From contig JASWHV010000004.1 of NCBI GenBank assembly GCA_030760725.1, positions 50,683,136 through 50,747,135 of the forward strand: a stretch of DNA of 64,000 bases, given 5' to 3'. The number at the start of each line of letters is the position of its first letter. Position 1 is the stretch's first letter. Both the position numbers and the translations under genes were made by a program. Below, one piece after another: positions 11,454-23,766 of this stretch. Origin of the DNA: Neostapfia colusana. Lineage: Eukaryota > Streptophyta > Magnoliopsida > Poales > Poaceae. A model generated the notes under the pieces. That model was given only the letters and a program-made list of their open reading frames with translations. It was not told the origin of the DNA and searched no databases.

Positions 11454-14400
11454 AAAGGTACAAAGCGGAAGCGAAAATTTTATTACATAAACAAGTTTAT
11501 GAACAAGTTTACAGCAAAATAAGTACAGTCTACACTCGCGGGCGTAGACTAAGCATCAAGTGCACGTTCAGCCCTCGAACGTGTCCTTGCTAGCACACAC
11601 GCACACTAACTCTGCGGCGTGCACGACTCCCACTCGACGGGGTTCCCCTCCTGGGGTTCCGTCTCCTCTTCGGGAGTCCCTTCCTCATAGAACCCTGCAA
11701 AAGCTTCAAACACAAGCAGTGAGCACGAAGGCTCAGCAAGTCTGACCCGTCTCACCTAAACATGGAACTTCTACATGAGGGTAATGGGTTACATGAGGTA
11801 AAAATTCAGTTGCAAGGACTCGCCTAATTAGTAGAACCTTACTTTCATGTTTTAGCAGCAGGTTGTGGAGAACCTTACGCTAAGGCACATGAGAGAGCCG
11901 CAATCAAACAAGAAACACATTTCTCTCATGTACTTTGCCCAAGGTTGAAAAGAACTTTAGTTAGCTCTAAGCTACAGCATATCATTAACAATCAATGTCC
12001 AGATTTCAATCAGCAACATTTTAACATGTGACTAGCCTGTTCTTTCTACGTCACGGTACAGTGAAAAAGTGGTACTCACTGACCGCGAGGGACGGCGATT
12101 ATAATCGATTTACACCTGCAGGGTTACCCGAACAACCCGTCACGTACGCCCGTACTTGATGTTGCCTACAACAACTATCACGGACGCCGTACGCAACTAC
12201 CTTTCACCCGTCAGCCAAATATTGAACCGGTCCCATCGTCCCGAGCAAGAGGTCTCTGCACGCGCATCTTCGTGCCGCCAGCCGATTTACACCTCAAGCT
12301 CTCAACCTACCCTCTGAACGACGGGCAATGCCTCAATACCCAGCTACCCGAGTTACATCAGTTTCCCGGTTCCCATATAGCCGGTAGGTCTTCGGTACTG
12401 TTCTAGCTTGTTCAACAGGCCCGCACACGGCTCGATCCTCAATCGACACAAGCGGAGCTACAGCACACAGGCCCCAAAGTCCTGCTGCCCTTACTCTCCG
12501 CTCGGTCTCATTTTCTTGCCATGTGTATCATGTGCTATCTCTACCTGAGCAATGTGCCTCTAGCCTATTCTCGCGAGTAGTTCCAACTACTCGACTTGTA
12601 CCGAATCCTACTCTATCCTAGCAATGCAGTAGCTAACAGGGTTTGCAATCCTAAACCCAGCCCATGGTTCTCTTGGCTATGCAGTGGGGCTTCCAAACAA
12701 GACTCTAATGCACAGAATAAAGGAAACAAGTATGTGTTCAAAACAATAAAATTTTGTAAAGAGGTTAATGCAAACCGGAGCTTGCCTTGCTGCTCTTGGT
12801 CGTAGGCTAGCTGTTCCTCCGGAGTAACGAAGTCTAGGACTTCGGGTTCCTCCTCGACCTTAGCGACTACATGATAAGAGCAATATATGTATCAATTTAA
12901 ATGCATTTGTATTAACCTTGAAGTTGTGAAATCTATAACCCTTGCTAGACAGACCTAATAACTGTGAAACTTTTACTGTGGCTTGGTTACGACCTAAACA
13001 GAGACTTGGTCAAGTTTTAGTTGCAGCAAAGCTCATTTGAGCCCTCCACAATTAATTATGTCCTTGACCTTAATTAGAACTCTTAGGGTGTTCTAGGAAT
13101 TTTCATTAAGCAAACTATGACTTTCTGAAAACTAGATTTTCAGAGGGTTATAATGGAGTTGGTCTCACTTAATTTGAAGGTTCCTAGCTAAAGTTATGAG
13201 CTAAACAATTTCAGAGAAAATTCTGAAAATGTTTCTGAACATTTTCTATTTTCTCTGGAACAGTTTCACTAATCACACCATTAGGTGGATCAGATTAGCT
13301 CAAATGGATCTGAAATTTTTATGGTAGTTCAGGGATATTTTGGTGAACATCCCGGCAAAATTTCAGGATGTTCCTCCAAAGGATTCTCCAGTTAAAATTC
13401 CTAACAATTTAAAATTTGGGGAATTAATTCTGGAAAATTTAGGGTTTTCATGAACTGAAACTTGATTTGGTGGAAAGTACTCGGAGAGCTGAATCCAGCA
13501 AAATTTGGTTCACTCAATTTGGAGCTTTCTAGCCAAAGTTATGAGGATTTGAAGTTTGAAGGAAATCTGAAAATCGGGAAAAAGTTTAAACTCGCGCGTG
13601 GGCCCAGGGGACACGCGTCGCACGCCGAGGCGACAGCACACCGCGGCCCACAATGATTTTGCGCGCCAGCACACCCGATCCCGGCCGCAGCCGGATCCCG
13701 ATTCAAAATATCTCCCGCTGACAGCTGGGGTCCACCCCTTCTTCAACCTCACGACGCCCGCGCTCCGCCGCCGAGGGACCTCACCGGAGAGCTCGCCGCC
13801 GGCTGCTGTACAGCTCCAAACTTCTCGATTCTGGCCGCCCCTATCTACTTTTACTCGGGAAACAGGATTCTAGGCTCAACTGCTCATGACAATGGCCGGA
13901 GCATGGTCGGCGACGAGCCGCCACCTCGGAACCACTTCGGCCATGTCGGGTGACTACCCTAGCACCTCAGCTACTTGGGAAACCGGTCGGGAAGCACCAG
14001 TGGACCTCAGAGAAGGTCGACATGAGCTCGAGGCAGCTCGGGGAAGGCCCGAAATAGGTCCTCACCGTGCACCCGATACCGCCCATTCATTCCGCCATTG
14101 GTAGACCTCAAATTACGCCGGGTACAGAGGTTCTCCGGCCCAGAGTTGTGAAGGCAACTTGTGCGTTACCGTGTCTAGCTCGTGTGAGAGCGGCTTGAGG
14201 CCCTCTAATCCTTTCTAGAGCATGAATTAAACAGAATCGTACCCGAAGGTCGTTCTGCACACAGAAAGGGGAAAAGTGGAAATTCGCCGCCGGTGAGCAA
14301 CCACTCGAGCTGTGGCTCGGGGATGAGCAGCACCGGTCACCAGCGCGTCCAAGGGTGCCTTGGCTCGGGCGTGACAACGCCCTGGTTGGGCTGTCCATGG

Positions 14401-15415
14401 GAGCCCGAGGTGCGGGGGTTCCAAGTCCCGAATTTGATCCTTCGGCACAGCCGATATCAATCGGTTTCAACCGAATTCTAGCAACGGGGAGGACGGAGGA
14501 AGGTCTCTAGTACCTTGCTGGGGCTCTGGAATGGACGGAGGGAGCTGCGATCGGCGTTCTCCGATCGATTCCGAGCTGGGGAAATTTTCGGCCGGCGCTG
14601 AGTTCTTGCGGGGAAGAACGGCGGTGCCTCGGCCGGGGAGGGGGCAGGCGCCTTAAGAAGGCTCTGCACCGCCTCACGCCCGCGCGTGGGCAAGCATCTG
14701 CCGGCGCGGCGGCTGCCCTCGGTGGCGATCACCGCTGCGGCTCGGCGACCCGAGTGAAAAAGTCTCAGTCGGTTTGATCTGAGCAGTGGCTGACATGTGG
14801 GTCCCACTTCCAGTTTTAACCTCTGAAATTTACTCCTAATCACTGTTGTAAACAGTGAGCCCCATACTACCCTTGGCAATTCAAATTATTCACCCATGAG
14901 CCATTTGAATTGATCAAAGTTCAAATGAGGTTTGGTTTGAATGAATTTCAGCACAAGTTCAGTTTGAAATTCAAATAAAGTTTGAATTTCTCCCACTTAG
15001 CTCATGTCAAGATCAACTCCAAATGGAGTGAAAATTGGTGTGTAAGCTCACAAAAATGTGCTGAGTAAGAATATGCCTCCCACTTTTAAATTCATGGGAT
15101 AAAAACAGTTTGAATTTGAATATGGTTTCAAACTGCCCTCTTCCTAACTATACCCCAAAATGACCTCAAAAAGGTTTTGAATTTGGGTGAAACTTGGCAT
15201 GGACATCCTTAGTAAAGTGTAGGAGTTTTCATATGTCCAGCCCATCTATATCACATGTGGGAAATACCACTTTTGCAATGTGTGAGTTTGTTCTCTAACG
15301 AGCATGTTGATAATTGTTACTTGCTCTTCATTTGTGTTCATCATCCTTCCTCAAATGAGGTGTGTGGTGTGGTGATGAACACTGCAAATGTGTGTCAAAA
15401 ACTGAGGCCCTTACA
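11454..15415 (-). repeat. 5' LTR of B1, truncated at its internal end
   Basis: Matches the B3 LTR 53989-57954 almost end to end, so only the first 79 + strand bases of the LTR (element 3' end) are lost in the deletion. It is uninterrupted and shows the empty target of A1 near 14290. The right edge TTACA at 15415 is the element's 5' terminus. No gene; the open frames within are incidental. Confidence 0.9.
11720..11735 (-). other. LTR B hairpin TGAGC-loop-GCTCA (B1)
   Basis: An inverted repeat TGAGC / GCTCA with a 6-base loop, followed on the + strand by GCAAG. It is the family B counterpart of the hairpin in families A and D. Confidence 0.55.
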
Positions 15416-15420
15416 GATCA
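15416..15420. repeat. Target-site duplication GATCA (right copy, B1)
   Basis: Directly follows the B1 terminus and is the start of the integrase codons for Asp-His in the Sirevirus target. The left copy would lie outside the window, so this is inferred. Confidence 0.55.
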
Positions 15421-16649
15421 CCCAGGATCTTTAAAAGCAATTCGAAGTGATAACGGAACCGAATTTAAAAATCAATCGTTTGATCACTTTTGTGCTGAAA
15501 ATAGAATAGATCATCAATTGTCTTCACCACATGTACCTCAACAAACCGGTGTTGTATAGAGAAAGAACAGAACCTTAGTTGAGATGGCTAGGACTATGCT
15601 TGATGAATATCAAACTCCTATAAAATTTTGGGCTGATTCAACTGCAACTGCTTGTTATGTCTCAAATCGTGTTTTCTTGCGTGCTAAGCTAGGTAAAACA
15701 CCATATGAACTTCGGTTTGGACATAGACCTAGTGCACACACTTTCGGGTCTTTGGCTGCAAATGCTTTGTTAAGAAACATGGTAATCTTAATAAATTTGA
15801 ACCTAGATCCGTTGATGGCATGTTTCTTGGTTACCCATCTCATACTAGAGGCTGCCGTGTGCTTTTAAATGACACTAACAAAATTGTGGAGACTTGTGAG
15901 GTTTCTTTTGATGAAGCTAGCCCAGGTACTCGCTCTAATATTGTAGGACCAGACCCATATCCGTAGGGGGAGAGTATTTTTATCGAAGAAGATGAAGAAG
16001 TGATGCTGCTGCCCAAAAATTCAGGAGCTAATGACATTGTTCCAGCTCCTGATTTTGATTCACAACCAGCACCGATGACCACCATTGCTGGTCCAGATTG
16101 TCCTCAAGTCACAAGTTCTTCAATTTGTGACGAACATGAAGAAGAAGGAGCTTTTGAATTGTCTACTCCCCTCTGGGTCCTCAAAAGTCATCCTCCAGAA
16201 CAAATGATTGGAAGCTTGCACGAACGAGTCACATGGTCCAGGTTTTGTGATCCAAACTCTCACGCTCATTCTGCATTTGTTGCATCTTTTGAACCCAAAG
16301 ATATATCACACGCACTCACTAATAAATCTTGGATTATTGCCATGCAAGAAGAGTTAGAAAATTTTGAAAGAAATAATGTTTGGAAACTTGTACCTCCACC
16401 TCAAGGTCACACTCTAATCGGAACTAAATGGGTGTTTAAAAATAAACAAAGTGAGGATGGGGTTGTGGTTAGGAATAAGGCTAGGTTGGTTGCTCAAGGT
16501 TTCACACAAGTTGAAGGACTAGATTTTGATGAAACTTTTGCTCCTGTTGCTAGATTAGAAGCCATAAGAATTTTGTTAGCATTTGCTGCATCTAAAGGTT
16601 TCAAGTTATATCAAATGGATGTTAAAAGTGCTTTTCTTAATGGCTACAT
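15416..16649 (+). pseudogene. C1: Sirevirus (Ty1/copia) integrase-RT fragment
   Basis: Starts inside the integrase catalytic core at DHPGSLKAIRSDNGTEFKN (second catalytic Asp in the DNGTEF motif). It continues through the C-terminal integrase part (MARTMLDEYQTPIKFWADS, TPYELRFGHRPS), an acidic linker, and the RT start with FKNKQSEDGVVVRNKARLVAQGF and YQMDVKSAFLNGY. A stop follows QQTGVV near 15557 and a frameshift follows near 15740. Both ends are made by later insertions: B1 at 15415 and A2 at 16650. The C2 copy on the other strand is the same family but lacks the linker. The rest of the element is not found beside A2. Confidence 0.9.
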
Positions 16650-17631
16650 TGTCACACCCGGTTTCTCCGAAGAACAACCGAGTGAATACCACATGTATAC
16701 CAAGATCATTCTCTCATCATGTAATGACAAATAGTGAAGCATCATTTATTACAAGCCAGGTGTTGAATATAAATAAGTCTTACGTAGCATACGTCTCGAT
16801 GGACGATAATAAGTTCATGACATGTAAATAAAAAAGCAGCGGAATATAAATCTTGTGGGCTCCGTCACAGGCGTTGCCCGGGGGACTCCATGAACCTAGA
16901 ATCCTTCCTCGGGACCAAAGTCTTGGTCATTAAACACCACATCATTCTCTTGACCTGAGCAGCAATATAAACCAACAGAAAAGCAAGTTTGAGTACCGTG
17001 GGTACTCAGCAAGTGTGGAAAAGTTATGTCATGCATGGCTAGAGCAAGGAGAGGTTGAACTCATGGTTAAAGCACTACGCAATTAATACCTGTCACCTTA
17101 GCTTATTAAGAACCTACATTACTACACTGGTGAAATGGTCCCAATCCCTCAACCAATCATCAATATCAAGTACACAGAGTCTCAACTCAAATGTTAAGCT
17201 TCCCGCTTAACATCCTCAACTTCCCAACCCATCATCCTCTAATCATGAATAAGTCCAAGCCGCTCTTGACCATGAGCACGGCTGTCATGACAGTTTTGAC
17301 TCTGCAGAGTTTGCACCACTGTACCCACATGTAGTGATTTCATCCCCCGTTTTCGGGTGGACTAAAAGAACCTCCATTATGCCAGTGGCCGCGAACCACA
17401 GTCACACTTCCCAGGTGTGTAGCCAGGAGATCACTACGAGGCCTTTACAAAGGGTTCCTGATGAGCGTGGGCCCACTGAGGTTTCACCCCTAACAGCATA
17501 CAAGAGGCTCCAACCCCGCTGCAGTGGCCCCCTCTTGAGCCTTGCGGTTCATATGGTAGTCCAGCTGACACCTATTCCCCGCACCATCCAACACACCCAT
17601 ACTACGCCAGGGATACACCTAATTAATTGTC
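16650..17631 (-). repeat. A2 3' LTR, distal part only
   Basis: Begins TGTCACACCCGG, the reverse complement of the A LTR 3' terminus. It follows the LTR to the GGATACACCTAATTAATT block, then jumps directly into pol codons. It carries the hairpin TGAGTACCGTGGGTACTCA at 16990-17008. About 2.4 kb of LTR is missing. Confidence 0.87.
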
Positions 17632-20600
17632 CTTATTATCCTTGATGAGTTCTCTAATCTCTTGTATCTTCTCGTCATTCTTCTGACCGTTGCGTATGTC
17701 TTGCTCTAATGTGGAGTCCACTTCCATGGCGATGGCCTCACCACTATTCACCAGACATAGATTGAGTTTTACAACCTCTTCCTTCAATTCTGTAGGCATA
17801 TCCTTTAAGATCAACCTATTGACCTGCACCTTCCGGCTTAAAGCATCTGCCACGACGTTCGCTTTCCCAGGATGATAGTTGATGCCCACATCAAAGTCGT
17901 TGATCAGCTCTAACCATCTCCTTTGCCTGAGGTTGAGATCTGGCTGTGTGAAAATGTACTTTAAGCTCTTATGGTCCGTATATATCTCTGTCCTTTTCCC
18001 CATCAAGTAATGCCGCCAAATCTTCAATCCGTGTACCACTGCGGCTAGCTCTAGGTCACGTGTAGGATAGTTCTTCTCGTGTTTTCGGAGCTGCCGGGAT
18101 GCATACGCCATGACATGCCCCTCTTGCATGAGAACACATCCCAACCCGTTTCCAGAGGCATCGCAGTACACCGAAAAGTTCTTCTGCATATTTGGCATAA
18201 CTAGCACTAGGGCTGTTGTCAATCTTTTCTTCAGTTCTTGAAAACTCGTCTCGCACTGCGGTGTCCATGTGAATGTGATTCCCTTCTCTAACAATTTGGT
18301 GGGGGGTCTCGAAATCTTGGAGAAACCCTCGATAAACCGTCGATAATACCCAGCCAATCCTAAGAAGCTTCGAACTTCCCCAACATTTTCAGGGGTTTTC
18401 CACTTCTGCACATCCTCGATCTTGGTGGGATCTACCGAGATTCCTCCCTCCAAGATTATATGTCCTAAGAAGGGAACTCTCTTCAACCAAAATTCACACT
18501 TGCTCAGCTTGGCATATAGTTGGTGTTCTCTCAGCTTTTGCAACACCAACCTTAAATGTCCCTCATGTTCTTCTTCATTTTTGGAGAAGACAAGAATGTC
18601 ATCAATGAAAACCACCACAAATTTGTCCAGATATTCCATGAATACCTTGTTCATGAGATACATGAAGTATGCCGGGGCATTAGTTAGCCCGAAAGGCATG
18701 ACGGTGTATTCATACAGCCCGTACCGAGATACGAAAGCTGTCTTTGGAATGTCGGTTTGTCTTATCTTAAGTTGGTGGTATCCCGACCTGAGATCAATTT
18801 TCAAGAACACACAAGCTCCCCTCTACTGATCAAATAAGTCTTCAATGCAGGGTAATGGGTACTTGTTCTTGATGGTTACTTCATTCAAAGCACGGTAGTC
18901 TACGCATAACCTTTGGGTCCCGTCCTTCTTGGGCACAAATATCACTGGAGCTCCCCATGGTGAGGAACTAGGACGAATATACCCATTCTCTGTCAATTCT
19001 CTTATATGCTCCTTGAGCTCTTCCAGCTGTTTGGAGTCCATCCAATAAGGCCTCTTGTATATCGGAGCTGTTCCAAGCACTAGCTCAATCGCGAATTCCA
19101 CTTCACGATCGGGAGGCATACCTGGCAATTCCTCCGGAAAAACGTCTGGATATTCCCTGATTATCCTGATCTCTTCCACTTCCACCTCAACTCGATTGAG
19201 TTTAAGGTCCCTCCTAGGGTTTTGTACAGTTATGAACTTCACTCTTGTGCCACTAGGGTGAGTTAGTTCCACCGTTCTTGTCGAACAATGGATGATTCCC
19301 TTATGTTTGCTCAACCAATTCATACCCAAAATAATATCTATCCCTTGTGAGTCTATCACTATGAGGTTTGCAGTAAATACTACCCCATTAATGTCTAGAT
19401 TCACCTTGGGACACACTTGTCTTGTCCTTATTTCTCGCCCTGGAGAGTTTACTGCTAGCATATGGTTCATTTGTGTTGTTACTAGATCATGCTTCTTAAC
19501 AAACCCTTGAGCAATGAACGAGTGGGTAGCACCAAAATCGAACAACAAGGTTGCAATGTGTAAATTGGCATGAAACTTACCAATTACCACGTCAGGTGCC
19601 TCTTGCGCTTCCTCCATGGTCATGTGGTTCACCCGTCCTCGCATCACATTCTGCTGTTGTGGCTGCATGGGCTTCTTCTTTGGGAACTTATGGGCGTAGT
19701 GCCCCACTTCACCACAGTTGAAGCATTGTACCCCAACTTTAGGTGCCTGGCCTTTGTTGTCTTGAGGTTGGTTCGGTGGTCCTTGTCATGCTGGTCGAGG
19801 TTGATATGTGGGGCGAGGCTGCTGTACAAACTGACGCTGCGTCTGTGCTGGTGCTGATGGAGGCCTGAAATTCGGGTTGTACCCTCTTGGTGCTGAGTAG
19901 GGTACCACAGCACGGCTCGTCTGCCCTGCGGGTTGCTGCATCAGACGTGGGCGTGTGTTGCTACCTGAGGCTTGGTGTGACCATCCCGTCTTCCTCTTGT
20001 TTTCATTTTCCAAGGCCTTCAGCTTCCTCTCCACGACAAATGCTCTGTCTACCATCTTTTGGAAGCTTTCATACTCGTTGGAGGATATTGCACGCTGCAT
20101 TTACATGGTAAGTCCTTCCACAAAACTGTCCTGTTTTTGCTCATCAGTTTCGATGTCCCGTGGTGCATAACGGGATAGTTGGGTGAACTTAGTGAGGTAT
20201 TCCCTCACAGTCATGTTTTCTTGCTGCAGTCCCAAGAACTCCTTTCTCTTGTTTTTGAGTTCACCCCATGGTATGTAATGGTTGCGAAAGCTGCGCTTGA
20301 ACTCTTCCCAAGTGATGTTCTCGGGGTCATGATGGGCTGCCACGTAAGCGGTCGACCAATCAGCAGCAGGTCCATGCAATTGGTGAGAGGCAAACAGCAC
20401 CCTCTCATACCCTTGGCATTGTATGATCCTCATCTTGCTCTCTATGGTCTTTAACCAGTCATCTGCCTCCAGAGGTTCAGCAGTGCTTGCAAACTTTGGA
20501 GGTTGAGTGCCTAGAAACTCACTCAACCTTGGTTAGCGTGGTGCAGCTGGTGGGGGTGGAGCTTGGTGCAAGTTGGTCACCACTTGAGTTAGGCTCTGGA

Positions 20601-20750
20601 TGAGCTGATTCTTATTTTCAAGCATCTGGTTGATAGGATCAGCTCCTTCACAGCGACCACCCCTGTCTTGTCCCCCAGAAAGATGAGGGTTGCCGGCCTC
20701 ATCATTGTTGTTGGTGGGTTGGCACCACGACCCTTTCCTCTTCCAGCCAT
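17632..20750 (-). pseudogene. A2 gag-pol polyprotein, truncated after RNase H
   Basis: Aligns with A3 gag-pol from its start MAGRGKG (ATG 20748-20750) to about residue 1045, ending in VDSTLEQDIRNGQKN and then the deletion. Breaks: a one-base deletion near 20716 just after the start; CAA to TAA near 20530; a stop in LTAEMQ near 20098; a stop after PRPA at 19786; TTG to TAG after LFDQ near 18822. The zinc knuckle reads GHYAHKF where A3 has GHYAHKC, so its last Cys is Phe. RT FIDD and the RNase H DAS/ATRDLELAA-type motifs are recognisable. No integrase or chromodomain remains. Confidence 0.9.
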
Positions 20751-21039
20751 CTATCATGATCAACCAAATGTTAACTTAAAGCATTACGTATTTACTTCCC
20801 AAATTGCTTGTTTAAACTTAAACTTTTGAGGCCTTAATATATTAAACATTTTCTGAGGGTTTCACATAGATTTTTGGGAGTCACGTCTCACGCAAAAATA
20901 AATGCACTCTTAATTCATAGGGGTTCAGACATCAAAGCAAAGCAACCTAAAGACGAGGTTGTGGACAAATGCCCATGGCTTCCACAACTCACGTCACACA
21001 CCAAACATTAACACACAAATAACAAAGGTATTGACTCGA
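20751..21039 (-). other. A2 spacer between ORF0 and gag
   Basis: No gene. In element sense it contains the sequence TCGAGTAGTCGAGTC, which shows the original unduplicated form of the breakpoint used in the A3 tandem array. It ends GATCATGATAG directly before the gag ATG. Confidence 0.6.
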
Positions 21040-21858
21040 CTACTCGATAACCTGCTGAAATATGGGAAAGGACTCTAAACGACTCGTATCACTGAGCTGC
21101 TCTTCGGGGTCTTCCTCATTATTGCGGCTGCCCTCTGATTCCGCTTTGGGTGGGGAAGCTGTTGGTGGAGAAGTGCGGCAACGCCTGCTCGCCCGGCGGT
21201 CTGGGGAGTCAGGAGTCCACGTGTCATTCACGGTGACACACAGTTCATTCCCATATCCTTTTTCTCTCGCCCTCAAGCTGGCACGAAGCAACGCCTCAGT
21301 CTCCTTCAGGGTGTCACGAACATCCTGAAGCTCCTGCTGGCACTCCTGCAGTCGAGTGCTGAGCATAGCAGCATCTTCCAAGCACAGGTCCATGTGCTCA
21401 TGGGAAGTCCCCTGCTGCACTGGTGGGTACTTGTACTCCGCTGTACCACTCTCACACTGGAGGACATACATGTACTCAGTCCTGTCCAGGTGGCGACGGT
21501 TGATGTGACTCTGGCAGGTGATGACCTCCTAGGTGACATCTTTCTCAGCATCGACCTATGTCGCCCGACAAGCTGGAGAGTGGTGGATCTTGAGCAGCTG
21601 ATTTTCATGGATAATCCTCATTTCTGAACTCCATTCTTCCCGCTTCTCACGGATGGTCCGGGTGGAGCTGTAGTGTATGATTAGCTTGCCCGTATTGCCG
21701 GCGGTGTGGAGCATACGCCGAAGACGGCGCAACAAGCCTCCTACTCCCAATCCGTAGGAGTGGTACGTCACCGGACGGTTCTCCTCCCTCAAGGCACGGG
21801 CAACTACAGGAACTCTCCCTCCGGTGGACTTGCGAGCGGTGCGGATCATGCGAACCAT
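21040..21858 (-). pseudogene. A2 ORF0, inactivated
   Basis: Homologous to the intact A ORF0 at 45240-46019. The N-terminal part (MVRMIRTARKSTGGRVPVV to HHSPACRAT, 21556-21858) and the coiled-coil and C-terminal part (21040-21471) are in different frames. A TAG replaces Trp in DVTWEVIT at about 21530, the same codon that is TAG in the first A3 unit. The original stop is lost by a frameshift near the acidic tail. The ATG directly follows GTTTTAG, an acceptor-like sequence. Confidence 0.87.
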
Positions 21859-22058
21859 CTAAAACATAAAGCATTTAAAATTAAGTTAGTTAAGAGTTAA
21901 ACAAAAATTGTATTTTGAATAAAAGTTGGGGTAAGATGAATAAAGTGACCCCATTAAATAACACTTTCAACCCACACCTTTGTAAAATAGTTTTTAGGAA
22001 AATAGGGTCCTTAAATACGTCCATTTCTACCTAGGTCCATGTTCCTACGGGCAACCTT

Positions 22059-22071
22059 GGCTCTGATACCA
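22059..22071 (-). other. Primer binding site of A2
   Basis: GGCTCTGATACCA on the + strand, i.e. TGGTATCAGAGCC in element sense, complementary to the 3' end of initiator tRNA-Met. It lies four bases inside the 5' LTR terminus. Confidence 0.92.
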
Positions 22072-22075
22072 CTTC

Positions 22076-23760
22076 TGTCACACCCGGTTTCTCCGAAGAA
22101 CAACCGAGTAAATACCATATGTATGCCAGGATCATTCTCTCATACATGTGATAACAAATAGTGAAGCATCATTTATTACAAGCCAGGTGTTGAATATAAA
22201 TAAGTCTTACATAGCATACGTCTCGATGGACGATAATAAGTTCATGACATGTAAATAAAACAGCAGCGGAATATAAATCTTGTGGGCTTCGTCACAGGCG
22301 TTGCCCGGGGGACTCCATGAACCTAGAATCCTTCCTCGGGACCAAAGTCTTGGTCATTAAACACCACATCATTCTCTTGACCTGAGCAGCAATATAAACC
22401 AACAGAAAAGCAAGTTTGAGTACCGTGGGTACTCAGCAAGTGTGGAAAAGTTATGTCATGCATGGCTAGAGCAAGGAGAGGTTGAACTCATGGTTAAAGC
22501 ACTAAGCAATTAATACCTATCACCTTATCTTCTTAAGCACCTACATTACTACACAGGTGAAATGGTCCCAATCCCTCAACCCATCATCAATATCAAGTAC
22601 ACATAGTCTCAACTCAAATGTTAAGCTTCCCGCTTAACATCCTCAACTTCCCAATCCATCATCCTCTAATCATGAATAAGTCCAAGCCGCTCTTGACTGT
22701 GAGCACGGTTGTCATGATAGTTTTTACTCTGCAGAGTTTGCACCACTGTACCCACATGTAGTGATTTCATCCCCCGTTGCCGGGTGGACTAAAAGAACCT
22801 CCATTATGCCAGTGGCCGCGAACCACAGTCACACTTCCCAGGTGTGTAGCCAGGAGATCACTACGAGGCCTTTACAAAGGGATTCCCGAAGAGCGTGGGC
22901 CCACTGAGGTTTCACCCCTAACAGCATACAAGAGGCTCCAACCCCGCTGCAGTGGCCCCCTCTTGAGCCTTGCGGTTCATATGGTAGTCCAGCTGACACC
23001 TATTCCCCGCACCATCCAACACACCCATACTACGCCGGGGATACACCTAACTAATTAGCCATGCTGCCCCATCTCAGCATGTGGTTGGCACGGTAAAGCC
23101 AGGTTACATGCTCCATGAACCGGTCCTTAGGATTCAGGCAAGTACTAAACACAAACCCGAGTCTCGTGCACCCAACACCAACCAAATCATCCAACTTGCC
23201 TCGATCCCTATCTCTACATAACTCATAATATCTCATTCAAGAGTAAGGTGAATAAATCTGATGATCTTATATCCATATTATCCCATTCTAAGCATGGCTA
23301 TGCATAAGCATATAAATAAATGACATGATAAAATAAATCCCAACCCAAGCTACAAGGAAACAAGGTAATGCAATTCTAGGGAAACTTCCTAGCATGGGTT
23401 TCATATTTCAATTGACAATGCAAATAATTCTATCTACACATCCTGGTATAGGATCAAAGTGGTCAAGGACACTTGCCTTCTTCCTGCTGCTCTGGGAATG
23501 GAAAGTCTTGGTCTTGGAAGGGGAGAACTTGCTCTAGGGCAGGTTCTACTCATGCCAATACACATAGCAAAAGAAAACAACAATCCATAAGCCATAGTTC
23601 ACACTTTCACTTCATGCAAACCACACATACATATCTATGAAAGTCATTCACATTTCTAAGTGTTGTGGTTACTCTACATGTGTTGATTTTTGGCCTACAT
23701 TCACTTTTAAACATTTGTATATGATTTCTAACTTTTGTATTCAAATTTCTGTTTGCACTA
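22076..23760 (-). repeat. A2 5' LTR, 3' half
   Basis: Begins TGTCACACCCGG and follows LTR A in reverse to about 23760, becoming more diverged after 23640 and ending before the CA/TA microsatellite. The hairpin is at 22417-22435. The upstream half, including the promoter, is missing. Confidence 0.82.
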
Positions 23761-23766
23761 AAGAAT

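Larger units (their letters stand above)
1..15415 (-). mobile_element. B1: degenerate Ty3/gypsy chromovirus (family B), 5' part outside left edge of + strand
   Basis: A minus-strand LTR retrotransposon whose order on the + strand is 3' LTR, polypurine tract, chromodomain, integrase, RNase H, RT, protease, gag, ORF0 remnant and 5' LTR. It was recognised by alignment to the intact B3 element at the right end of the window. The 3' LTR begins before base 1 and contains the solo LTR A1. The polyprotein is broken by several stops and frameshifts. The ORF0 N-terminus, leader, PBS and the last 79 bp of the 5' LTR are deleted. It sits in the integrase region of Sirevirus fragment C1, and the expected second copy of its GATCA target duplication lies outside the window. 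Confidence 0.9.
16650..23760 (-). mobile_element. A2: degenerate, internally deleted family A chromovirus
   Basis: A minus-strand element with a truncated 3' LTR at left, RNase H through gag, a broken ORF0, a PBS and a truncated 5' LTR at right. One deletion joins the middle of pol (just after RNase H) to the middle of the 3' LTR near 17632, removing integrase, chromodomain, polypurine tract and U3. It is inserted in C1 RT codons; TACAT precedes it, but no matching right duplication is found because the right LTR end is lost. Confidence 0.88.
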
